Positions 47,293 through 54,387 of a DNA stretch of 64,000 nucleotides are shown here, piece by piece (positions within the stretch are counted from its first letter, which is position 1; every line of letters starts with the position of its first letter). Source of the DNA: Myxococcales bacterium. Lineage in GTDB: Bacteria; Myxococcota_A; Polyangia; Polyangiales; Polyangiaceae. The notes under the pieces were generated by a model, which was given only the letters and a program-made list of their open reading frames with translations, ran no database searches and was not told where the DNA came from. The translations under genes were made by a program, and so were the position numbers. The stretch lies in NCBI GenBank assembly GCA_947473045.1, contig CANJCO010000009.1:53361-117360 (forward strand), written 5' to 3'.

Positions 47293-48045
47293 GTGAAGAC
47301 ATCTCTGCTGCTGTTCGCTTTGTTTCCTGCCATGGGCTGCTCCGCAGACCTCGGCAACCCCGCGATCCCCGATGCGGCGCTGCCTCCGTGGACGAATCAA
47401 GACGCGGGCGCCGACGCGGGCCACGCGTCCACGTTTGCGCTGGCGGACGGCGGGACGATCGCGGCCGATCGGTTCGCGACGAGGGTCGTGTCGTTTGCGC
47501 CGGGCGACTGCGCGGGGTTCGGCCTGGCTTCCCTGCCCGACATCGTGCTCGGCCCGCCCGAAGGCGCCGGAGACGCGCAAGGCTCGACCGACGTCGTGTC
47601 GCTCGGGCATCTCGGGACGATCGAGCTGTCGTTTGAACAAAACCCGATCGTCGACGACTCGGGTCCCGACTTCGTCGTCTTCGAAAACGCGTTCTTCGTG
47701 GGCGCCAATCCGAACCGCGTTTATGGCGAGCCTGGAGAAGTGTCAGTCAGCGACGACGGCGTCGTGTGGAAGACGTTTCCCTGCTCCGCCCCCGCCGCGC
47801 CGTTCGACGCGACCTGCGCGGGCATTCGTCCGGTGTATTCAAGCCGCAAGAGCGGTGTCTCGCCCGTTGATTACCCAGCGTGCGGCGGTGACGCGTTCGA
47901 CCTGGCGGCCGTCAGCATGTCGCGGGCGCGATTCGTGCGCATCCGCGACATCGGCTCGCAGGCGTGCAGCGCCGATCCGAAGCTGCGCACCACCACCAAC
48001 GGCTTCGACCTCGACGCGGTCGCCAGCCTTCACGCCGAACACTGA
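47293..48045 (+). CDS. Riboswitch-controlled surface lipoprotein, candidate corrinoid-related
   Basis: A 250-residue lipoprotein starting at GTG 47293 (TSLLLFALFPAMGCSADLG; lipobox at Cys18). A short Ala/Asp linker precedes a beta-rich domain containing DFVVFENAFFVGANPNRVYGEP, VSVSDDGVVWKTFPC, CAGIRPVYSS and FDLAAVSMSRARFVRIRDIGSQAC, a pattern like jelly-roll/discoidin-type sugar- or ligand-binding domains, with six cysteines. Placement behind a cobalamin riboswitch suggests a role in capturing or sparing vitamin B12. It is the only gene in the unit: the next gene is on the other strand. No btuB-like receptor or cobalamin biosynthesis gene is nearby. Confidence 0.82.
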   Translation: MKTSLLLFALFPAMGCSADLGNPAIPDAALPPWTNQDAGADAGHASTFALADGGTIAADRFATRVVSFAPGDCAGFGLASLPDIVLGPPEGAGDAQGSTDVVSLGHLGTIELSFEQNPIVDDSGPDFVVFENAFFVGANPNRVYGEPGEVSVSDDGVVWKTFPCSAPAAPFDATCAGIRPVYSSRKSGVSPVDYPACGGDAFDLAAVSMSRARFVRIRDIGSQACSADPKLRTTTNGFDLDAVASLHAEH

Positions 48046-48121
48046 ACGCACGAAACGAGGCCGCCGGGCGTGCGCCTGGCGACCTCTACGTGCCTGCGCC
48101 GAAGCGCGTCGCCTAACGCGG

Positions 48122-48907
48122 TTACTGGTTGCAGACGGGACTGTTCTTGACGATGTGCGGGCAGTGCGTAGTGGCGCCTGCCGATCCCGCAGCGGCGGCC
48201 GACAGGTGATAAACGCGGCAGCCAAAGTTGTTGGCCGACGGGCTCACCGTGATGCTGTAGCTGCCAACGATCGGGTTGAAGGTCTTGCAGTCGGCGAGGC
48301 AATCGGCGGCGTGTGCCCACTGCTGGTTGGGCCCCGTGCAGGTGGCCTGGGCCATGTTGCAGAAGGCCTCGCAGCCCTCGCCGCAGGTGCCGGGATTCGA
48401 ATCGGTGACGACGTTGTCGCCGCCCGTCGGCCCCGCGTGCGAGCAGTGGGTCGTCGGCATCGACTGCGAAGGCGCGCCGCCGTGGTAGGCGCGGCACTCG
48501 ACCGAGTCGCCCGACAGGTCTCCCGGCTTGCCCTGCGGCATCGAACTGCAAAACGCCATGCACGCGCCCATGGTCGGGTATTGCGCGTTGCCCGCAGTGC
48601 AGTTGGCCATCACGTTCGTGCAGTAGCTCGTGCAGTCGGCGATCACCGGGCCGCTGTCGGCGAGCATCGAGCCGCCGTCGTCGGCCGGCTTGCCGCCGTC
48701 GGCCATCGACGACCCGCCGTCGTCCGCGGGCTTGCCACCGTCGGGAGTCGGGTTCGTGCTGCCGTCGGGATTGCTGCCGCCGTCGGAAGGATTGGTGCCC
48801 GAGTCGACCTCGCCGATAACGGCCTTCGTGGCGGGCGCGTCATCGCCACAAGCAACGAGCGGAGCGGAGATGGCAAGACAGAGGCTGAGGGAAAGGAGGT
48901 TACGCAT
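48122..48907 (-). CDS. Lipoprotein with two tandem cysteine-rich modules
   Basis: A 261-residue lipoprotein; MRNLLSLSLCLAISAPLVACGDD sets the start at 48907 and the lipobox at Cys20. A linker with repeated PADDGGS/MADGG units follows. The rest is two homologous modules of about 70-80 residues with the same cysteine order: CTSYCTNVMANC to CRAYHGGAPSQSMPTTHCSH, and CEAFCNMAQATC to CRVYHLSAAAAGSAGATTHC. Each ends in a CxxYH and TTHC pair. Function unknown; a metal- or ligand-binding role would suit the Cys/His pairs. Confidence 0.82.
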   Translation of the reverse strand: MRNLLSLSLCLAISAPLVACGDDAPATKAVIGEVDSGTNPSDGGSNPDGSTNPTPDGGKPADDGGSSMADGGKPADDGGSMLADSGPVIADCTSYCTNVMANCTAGNAQYPTMGACMAFCSSMPQGKPGDLSGDSVECRAYHGGAPSQSMPTTHCSHAGPTGGDNVVTDSNPGTCGEGCEAFCNMAQATCTGPNQQWAHAADCLADCKTFNPIVGSYSITVSPSANNFGCRVYHLSAAAAGSAGATTHCPHIVKNSPVCNQ

Positions 48908-48970
48908 GCAAGCAACTGTAGCTCGCAGCCCCGCCCCGCTCAAGCGGGCCAGCCCCCCTCGGTCCGGAGG

Positions 48971-49210
48971 TTAATTGTCGATGCGGCTGGCGCTCGAAAA
49001 CGAAACGCGGATGCCCTCGGCCTGCTCGGGAGGGAGCGCCACGCCAATCGCGCGTCCGAGCTCGCCAAGGCGCTCGCGCGTCAGCTGCAGGGTCACGCCC
49101 GATTGCACCAGCGTGACGTGAAACGCGCCGCACGGGCACTTGGCGAGCCGAACGCCGTCGGTGCTGACGATGACGTGATGGGGACCGCACGCGCTCTTCG
49201 GTTCGCTCAT
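48971..49210 (-). CDS. Small hypothetical protein with CPCG motif
   Basis: A 79-residue cytoplasmic protein (MSEPKSACGPHHVIVSTDGV). A CPCGAFH motif and an upstream ACGPHH suggest a zinc knuckle. The rest is a strand and helix (FHVTLVQSGVTLQLTRERLGELGRAIGV). The ATG at 49210 is used; nine further residues upstream are Arg-rich and overlap the seryl-tRNA synthetase promoter region. Divergent from serS. Confidence 0.65.
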   Translation of the reverse strand: MSEPKSACGPHHVIVSTDGVRLAKCPCGAFHVTLVQSGVTLQLTRERLGELGRAIGVALPPEQAEGIRVSFSSASRIDN

Positions 49211-49269
49211 GCGACGACGCATAGCACGTCTTGCCATTCGCGCCGCCGTGGGGCAGTTTCGCGCCCCAC

Positions 49270-50556
49270 ATGCTCGACATCGCCTTCATTCGCAACAACG
49301 CCGACGCCGTCCGCGAGGCCATCAAGAACAAGCGCTGCGACCTCGACCTCGACGCGCTGCTGGCCGCCGATCGCGCCCGCCGCGACGCCATCGTGGAGCT
49401 CGACAAAAAGCGCGCGCGCAAGAACGAGATCGCGCAGCTGATTCCGAAGGCGACGAAAGAAGAGCGCCCGGTGCTCATCGAGGAAGGCAAGGCTGTGAAG
49501 GCCGGTCTCGAGCAGCTCGAGCCGGTGCTGGCTTCGGCCAACCAGCGCTTCGAGGAGCTCATGCTTCGCGTGCCGAGCATGCCGCGCCCGGAAGTACCCG
49601 TAGGCCGGGGCGAAGAAGACAACGTGGAGATCCGCAAGGTCGGCTCGCCGCGCGCGTTCGCGTTCACGCCGAAAGATCACGTCGAGCTGATGACCCTGCA
49701 CCGCATGGTGAACTGGGACGGACCGCGCAAGTATGCCGGGGGTCGCTCCTACGCGCTGATGGGCACGGGCGCGCTGCTCGAGCTCGCCGTCACCCGCCTC
49801 GCCGTCGACACGCTCGTGGAGCGCGGGCTCACGATCGTGATTCCGCCCGTGATGGTGAAAGAGCGCGCGATGACCGGCACCGGGTTCTTCCCGCTCGGTC
49901 GCGAAGAGGCCTACTCCATTTCGGCAGACGAGCTCTTTCTCGTCGGCACGAGCGAAGTTCCGCTGGTGTCGCTGCACTGCGACGACGTGTTCGACCACTC
50001 GTCGCTTCCGATTCGCTACGCGGGCATCTCCAACTGTTTCCGCCGCGAAGCAGGCGCCTACGGCAAAGACACCAAGGGCCTTTACCGCGTGCACCAGTTC
50101 ACAAAAGTCGAACAAGTTGTATTCTGCATGCCCGACGAGGCCATCGCCGAGAGGGAGCACTACGCGCTTCTGTCGAACGCGGAGGCGATTCTCGCCAAGC
50201 TCGAAATCCCCTACCGGGTGGCGATCGCCTGCACCGGCGAGATCGGCCTTGGGCAGACGCGCAAGCACGAAGTGGAGAGCTGGATGCCCGGTCGGGACGA
50301 CGGCAAGGGCGCCTACAACGAGACGCACTCGTGCTCGACCCTTGGCGACTTTCAGGCGCGCCGCTCGAACATCCGCGTGCGCATGCCCGACGGCTCGATG
50401 GGCTATCCGTTCACGCTCAACAACACCGCAGTCGCGAGCCCGCGCATCTTGATTCCGCTCCTCGAAAATCACCAGAACGCCGACGGGTCGATCACGCTGC
50501 CCGAGGCGCTCGTGCCCTACATGAACGGCGTGCGCACCTTGACGCCGCCTGCTTGA
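49270..50556 (+). CDS. serS: Seryl-tRNA synthetase
   Basis: A 428-residue class II aminoacyl-tRNA synthetase charging tRNA-Ser. The N-terminal coiled-coil arm (about residues 25-110) is evident from MLDIAFIRNNADAVREAI through AIVELDKKRARKNEIAQL. Motif 2 is FRREAGAYGKDTKGLYRVHQF and motif 3 lies in LNNTAVASPRILIPLLENHQ, with the serine-site segment ETHSCSTLGDFQARR. The start at 49270 matches the family N-terminus. A possible sRNA gene and intrinsic terminator lie downstream at 50668-50801. Confidence 0.97.
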   Translation: MLDIAFIRNNADAVREAIKNKRCDLDLDALLAADRARRDAIVELDKKRARKNEIAQLIPKATKEERPVLIEEGKAVKAGLEQLEPVLASANQRFEELMLRVPSMPRPEVPVGRGEEDNVEIRKVGSPRAFAFTPKDHVELMTLHRMVNWDGPRKYAGGRSYALMGTGALLELAVTRLAVDTLVERGLTIVIPPVMVKERAMTGTGFFPLGREEAYSISADELFLVGTSEVPLVSLHCDDVFDHSSLPIRYAGISNCFRREAGAYGKDTKGLYRVHQFTKVEQVVFCMPDEAIAEREHYALLSNAEAILAKLEIPYRVAIACTGEIGLGQTRKHEVESWMPGRDDGKGAYNETHSCSTLGDFQARRSNIRVRMPDGSMGYPFTLNNTAVASPRILIPLLENHQNADGSITLPEALVPYMNGVRTLTPPA

Positions 50557-50667
50557 GCGGCGACCGAACAGGGCACGTTCAGGGTGAACGCTGCGACGTT
50601 CGGGCCAGGCCGATACCAAATGTGCTGATTTGGCGCTTGAATTGGCCCGCCTGACGCGAAAGCGCGG

Positions 50668-50683
50668 TGGCACGCGAAGTGCT
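50668..50683 (+). promoter_or_regulatory. Sigma-54 (-24/-12) promoter
   Basis: TGGCACGCGAAGTGCT matches TGGCACG-N4-TTGCW at all but one fixed position (G for T before TGC). GG at 50669-50670 and GC at 50681-50682 are separated by exactly ten bases. The start would be near 50694-50695. There is no ORF in the 107 bases down to the terminator. Confidence 0.7.
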
Positions 50684-50694
50684 TCGATGCGTTT

Positions 50695-50801
50695 ACGGCA
50701 CGCGAAGTAGACCCGGCAGGCCCCAAGCCGCCCAAGCAACATCTTGCCAGGTCGACCGCGTGTTGCGCCTCGTCTCAGTCCGCTGAGGCGGGGCGTTTTT
50801 T
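50695..50801 (+). ncRNA. Candidate sigma-54-dependent small RNA
   Basis: This is a proposed transcript of about 107 nt, bounded by a -24/-12 promoter and an intrinsic terminator. No start codon with a plausible ORF lies inside. It contains a C/A-rich segment that looks unpaired (GACCCGGCAGGCCCCAAGCC, 50710-50729), then a GCAACA/TGTTGC stem (50736-50766), then the terminator hairpin. The element GGCACGCGAAGT appears in the promoter (50669-50680) and again at 50697-50708. Transcription is not demonstrated; this rests on promoter and terminator geometry alone. Confidence 0.55.
50767..50801 (+). terminator. Rho-independent terminator
   Basis: A 12-bp stem (50767-50778 with 50783-50794, ten Watson-Crick and two G-T pairs) closes a TCCG loop and is followed by G and a run of six T (50796-50801). 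It would end the candidate small RNA, or read-through from serS 210 bases upstream. It abuts the stop codon of the convergent BNR gene. Confidence 0.85.
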
Positions 50802-52074
50802 ATTCTTCTGCGATCGGCACGATCACGATGTGCCGCTCGACTCCGGAGCCGGCGTCACTGCTCTCGACGAGCGTGTCGACGACTGCGCCGATCGAAAGTT
50901 GGTCGGTCGCAGCGAGGCCGACGGAGTCGCCGCCCCACGCCATGTCAGCGCGGTCGGTCGCGAACACCGTGGGCGCGTGAAGGCTGCGGGCCGGACGCGA
51001 CTGCCCGGTGGAGCTTACCCGGGCGACGCCGAAGTGCCCGCGCGGATCGCCCTCGCTCGCGCCCGCGAGGTAGGCCAAATCGAGCGCGCCCGAGCTGCGC
51101 AACGCGAGGGTCGGGTGCAGCATTTTGGTGCCCGGCCTCACGGTGCTGCGGTCGAGGGTGGTCTTTCCGCCATCGTGCGATCGAAGCACGGCCACGTAGT
51201 CGGAAGGCGCGACTTTTCCCGGCACTGCAGCGAGGGCGCCATCCTGCGCGCCGTAGGCAAGGAACACGTCGGCGCCGTCGACCACGCAAGAAGGCGCCTC
51301 GCGACTGAGATGCTCACGGTACGCAGAGGCGACGAAGCGGGTGAACGTCTTGCCGCGGTTTTCGCTCGCCGCCACGGTCACGCCGGCCGCGGGATCGAGC
51401 CACGCGACCACGACGCGATCGCCTTGCGCGCAGACGGCCGGGGTCTCACCGCCGTCGGACAGCGACTGCGCCTCGAACGCAGCGCCGTCATCGGTGGCGG
51501 CGAGCACGACCCCGGAGGAGCTGCCGGAGACCCTGCGATACGCGACGTACAGGCGGTCACCGGCCGACGCCGAGGCGAGCTGCGCGTACGACGAACCCGG
51601 CGGATCCGACGCAGGATTGACGCGCACGACGCGCGCCGGATCCGATGCAGAATACACCGACGCGTCAAAGGCCTCGCCGCGCGGGCCCCGGCGAAAGCCA
51701 AGCCACGTGTAGGTCGCCTCGCCTCGAAAAAACGCAACGCCAGGCTCGGCCGACTGCCTGCCGTCCGGAGACACGAAGCGCGCAATCTCGCCCCATGTGG
51801 CGCCCCGATCACGCGACGCGCGAGCGCCGATGTGCGTGCCAACGTCGCCGCCTTTGCCTCCGCGAAGGGCAGTCCAGGCGAGCGCGACGTCGCCCTTGCC
51901 TGTCGCCGCGAGCTTCGGCGCGATCTCGCCCGAGCTCTCCCGCGCGCGGCTGACGATGCGGTCTTCGCCAATTGAGTCAGCATCGAGGCGCGGCAGCAGC
52001 TTCGCGGCCTGCCCCGCGACCACCACAACTGCCCCTGCCCCTACGATGATTTTGCCAAGGTCCTTGAGATGCAC
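50800..52074 (-). CDS. BNR/Asp-box repeat (sialidase-like) beta-propeller protein
   Basis: A 424-residue protein starting at a GTG. A short N-terminal hydrophobic segment (IIVGAGAVVVVAGQAAKL) probably anchors it. Asp-box motifs SRDRGATW, SENRGKTF and SHDGGKTT mark blades of a sialidase-fold propeller. The catalytic Arg triad and Tyr/Glu of true sialidases could not be identified, so a structural or carbohydrate-binding role is as likely as catalysis. Its stop overlaps the T-run of the terminator on the opposite strand. Confidence 0.78.
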   Translation of the reverse strand: MHLKDLGKIIVGAGAVVVVAGQAAKLLPRLDADSIGEDRIVSRARESSGEIAPKLAATGKGDVALAWTALRGGKGGDVGTHIGARASRDRGATWGEIARFVSPDGRQSAEPGVAFFRGEATYTWLGFRRGPRGEAFDASVYSASDPARVVRVNPASDPPGSSYAQLASASAGDRLYVAYRRVSGSSSGVVLAATDDGAAFEAQSLSDGGETPAVCAQGDRVVVAWLDPAAGVTVAASENRGKTFTRFVASAYREHLSREAPSCVVDGADVFLAYGAQDGALAAVPGKVAPSDYVAVLRSHDGGKTTLDRSTVRPGTKMLHPTLALRSSGALDLAYLAGASEGDPRGHFGVARVSSTGQSRPARSLHAPTVFATDRADMAWGGDSVGLAATDQLSIGAVVDTLVESSDAGSGVERHIVIVPIAEE

Positions 52075-52179
52075 GCGCTCGCGTATAGCACAGCGGCGCC
52101 AGCGGCTGGCGCCTCCGGCGCGCGTGAAGCTTGCGGAGCGCGAAGCGAGCGGCTACAAAGGCGCGCTCTGCCCGATTGG

Positions 52180-52251
52180 GTGCGGTAGCCAAGTGGTTAG
52201 GCACCGGTTTGCAAAACCGGCACACGTGGGTTCAAATCCCATCCGCACCTC
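52180..52251 (+). tRNA. tRNA-Cys (GCA anticodon)
   Basis: A complete cloverleaf of about 72 nt. Acceptor stem GGTGCGG pairs with CCGCACC, D arm GCC/GGC, anticodon stem CCGGT/ACCGG with loop TTGCAAA giving GCA, and T arm GTGGG-TTCAAAT-CCCAT. The discriminator base is T, the identity element expected for cysteine. CCA is not encoded. Confidence 0.96.
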
Positions 52252-52487
52252 TAAAATTTCAAAAACTCAGGTCGATCGCGGTCCAGTCCGGCGGTCGCCT
52301 CGATTTGCGGAGGCAAGGTGGGCCGGCCCGGGTCGGTATGGCCTGCGCCGCGGCTGCATACCCTTGCCGCTGTAGGTCGCCGCGACGGATGCGGCCACAC
52401 AAACGCCGTGCGCAGCCGTCGGGGCGCGCGGGAACTGTCGCTCGCAGGTTGGCGCGCGAGCGCGGTTGGCGCAGGATGCCCGGCCCG

Positions 52488-53054
52488 ATGCTCCAGCCCA
52501 CGCTAGAAAATCGCCACGTTCGCCTCCGTCCGTTGCGCGTCGACGATTGGGAGGCCCTCCATGCCGTCGCCCGCGATCCGCTGCTTTGGGAGCAGCACCC
52601 GAGCCCCGATCGCTGGCAGGAGCCTGTGTTCAGAGTCTTCTTCGACGAGGCCCTCCGAAGTGAAGGCGCGCTCGCGATCGTCGATGTGGCGACGGGGCGC
52701 TTGATCGGCTCTTCGCGATACTGCTGGCACGACGAGCGCAGCGGCACGCTCGAGATCGGCTGGACGTTCCTCGCTCGCGACCGATGGGGCGGGGAGACCA
52801 ACGGCGCGGTAAAGCGACTCATGGTAGGCCATGCACTGACGTTCGCCACGCGCGTCGTGTTCTTCGTCGGGCTCGGCAACACGCGGTCGCAGCGCGCGCT
52901 CGAGAAGATCGGCGCCGCCCGGTGCGCAAACGCCGAAAACCGCGCCGGACGTCCGAGCGCCGTATACGAAATCACGTCGGCCTCGTGGCCGCAGGTTCGG
53001 GCCGCCCTGCCCGGAGGCGCGGAGACGGCCATTTTCGGCCGCTGCGCATCATGA
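52488..53054 (+). CDS. GNAT family N-acetyltransferase
   Basis: A 188-residue GNAT enzyme of the RimJ/RimL type (LENRHVRLRPLRVDDWEALHAVARDPLLWEQHP). The acetyl-CoA region is the Arg/Gly segment after LEIGWTFLARDRWGGETNGAVK, with NTRSQRALEKIGA in the usual C-terminal position. The start is taken at ATG 52488, although an in-frame ATG at 52476 is equally possible. Substrate unknown; related enzymes acetylate ribosomal proteins or small amines. Confidence 0.82.
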   Translation: MLQPTLENRHVRLRPLRVDDWEALHAVARDPLLWEQHPSPDRWQEPVFRVFFDEALRSEGALAIVDVATGRLIGSSRYCWHDERSGTLEIGWTFLARDRWGGETNGAVKRLMVGHALTFATRVVFFVGLGNTRSQRALEKIGAARCANAENRAGRPSAVYEITSASWPQVRAALPGGAETAIFGRCAS

Positions 53055-53237
53055 TGCCAATACATGGAGTCGCCCGCGCGGGTCATATTTTGCCTATCGC
53101 GCTCCTCAGGTATTGAGCTGAACGAACTTCACGAATGACTTGAGCGATCGCTCGCCGCAAACCCTCGAGGCTTCAATCCCCCAGGCCGGCGCGCTGGCGC
53201 ATTGTCGGCGGCGCGGCGTCCGTGCGAGCATCGGCGC

Positions 53238-54377
53238 ATGGTCGAAGGCCACAAAGTCAGCGCATCCCCGGCAGGCCTCATGCGGTTCGCGGAAGCCGTC
53301 GCCGACGCGCTCGCGGGGGCCGAGCCACACGCGCTCGCTGCGACGCTGCCGCAAGGCCCTGCGACGATCGGGCGCGGCGCTCTTGGCAACGCGCTGTTTC
53401 TCGCGGAGATGGCGCGCTTGACGGAGCGCGAGCGCTACCTCGCGGCGGCTCGCAACCACGCGGGCGCGGCTGCACGCTTCGCGCTGACGCCGGCGAGCGG
53501 CTACGTTGTCCCGCTCCCCGGGACAGCCGCCGCTTTTTTCTACAGCCTCCACGGTGGGCGCGCGGGCATGGCCTACGTCGCCGCCCAGATCGCCGACGTC
53601 GCGGGCGAACGTACGGAGCGCAGCCGCGCCATCGCCGAGGTCGCCGAGCTCGCGCAGCCGTCGATCGAATCGGGATTTGCCGAGCTGTACGACGGCGCCG
53701 CGGGATTCGCCGAGGCCGCCGCCGGGATGGCGGCCTCGTTCGAGGACCTCGCGCCGGGCGATCGGGAGGCGCTCGGGAGCGTCTGCGGGCGCGCGACCGA
53801 CTCCTTGCTCGCGGGCGCGGCCGCGCCGTCGGCCCAGGGTGACCCGCTCGGCCTCGCGCACGGGCGAGCGGGAGTTCTCTACGCAGCCGTCCGCCACGCC
53901 GGCGCCGACGCGCGCGTCGAGGCGGCGCTGTCCGATTTCGCCGCGCGCGCAGTCGAGTCTTACGGACTTACAGTCTGGCCGGGGACAGCGGGCGCGCAGC
54001 CAACGCCGGATGCCGTCGAAGTGTCGTGGTGCAACGGGGCGACGGGCATGCTCCGGCTGTTCTTGCGCGCGCACCGCAGCGCGCCGACGCCGCTCACCGC
54101 GCAGCTGGTCAACCGGGCAACCACGACGCTTGCCGCGGTTCGCACGCCGAACCCGACGCTCTGCTGCGGCGCGATGGGTCAGGCGCTCGCGCTGGCTGAC
54201 TTCAGCGCTGCGGCGCGCGGCAATCCTCTCGCGGCGCTGGTTCGCTCGCTCGCTCGCCAAAGCATGCGCGGCGCGGCGGGGCTTCCCTTGCAGATGTTCA
54301 CGGGTCTCACCGGCGTCGCCTTCGGCGCGCTGTCGCTCGCGCATCCAGGGACGCGACGGCCGATCGGCTGCGCCTGA
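53238..54377 (+). CDS. LanC-like cyclase family protein with a Cys-Cys-Cys zinc site
   Basis: A 379-residue protein of the LanC/LanCL fold. Motifs in order: GLAHGRAGVLYA with the acid His208, WCNGATGM with Cys265, LCCGAMGQA with Cys309 and Cys310 (the usual form is CHG), and MFTGLTGVAFGALSL at the end. LanC enzymes bind zinc through two Cys and a His to activate substrate cysteine thiols for thioether formation; here the His is Cys, as in the CCG-type LanM enzymes. The start at 53238 removes twelve Arg-rich residues. No dehydratase gene is adjacent; two candidate Cys/Thr peptides lie 9.4 kb away. Confidence 0.85.
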   Translation: MVEGHKVSASPAGLMRFAEAVADALAGAEPHALAATLPQGPATIGRGALGNALFLAEMARLTERERYLAAARNHAGAAARFALTPASGYVVPLPGTAAAFFYSLHGGRAGMAYVAAQIADVAGERTERSRAIAEVAELAQPSIESGFAELYDGAAGFAEAAAGMAASFEDLAPGDREALGSVCGRATDSLLAGAAAPSAQGDPLGLAHGRAGVLYAAVRHAGADARVEAALSDFAARAVESYGLTVWPGTAGAQPTPDAVEVSWCNGATGMLRLFLRAHRSAPTPLTAQLVNRATTTLAAVRTPNPTLCCGAMGQALALADFSAAARGNPLAALVRSLARQSMRGAAGLPLQMFTGLTGVAFGALSLAHPGTRRPIGCA

Positions 54378-54387
54378 CGCCGGCGCG

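Noticed and set aside
50668..50801. Assignment of the small RNA as a Pxr orthologue
   Set aside because: Only promoter type and size agree; I cannot compare the sequences reliably from memory, so no homology is claimed.
53052..53117. Mini-ORF of about 21 codons between the acetyltransferase and LanC-like genes, considered as a precursor peptide
   Set aside because: It contains no cysteine and no leader-like segment, and overlaps the end of the acetyltransferase gene.
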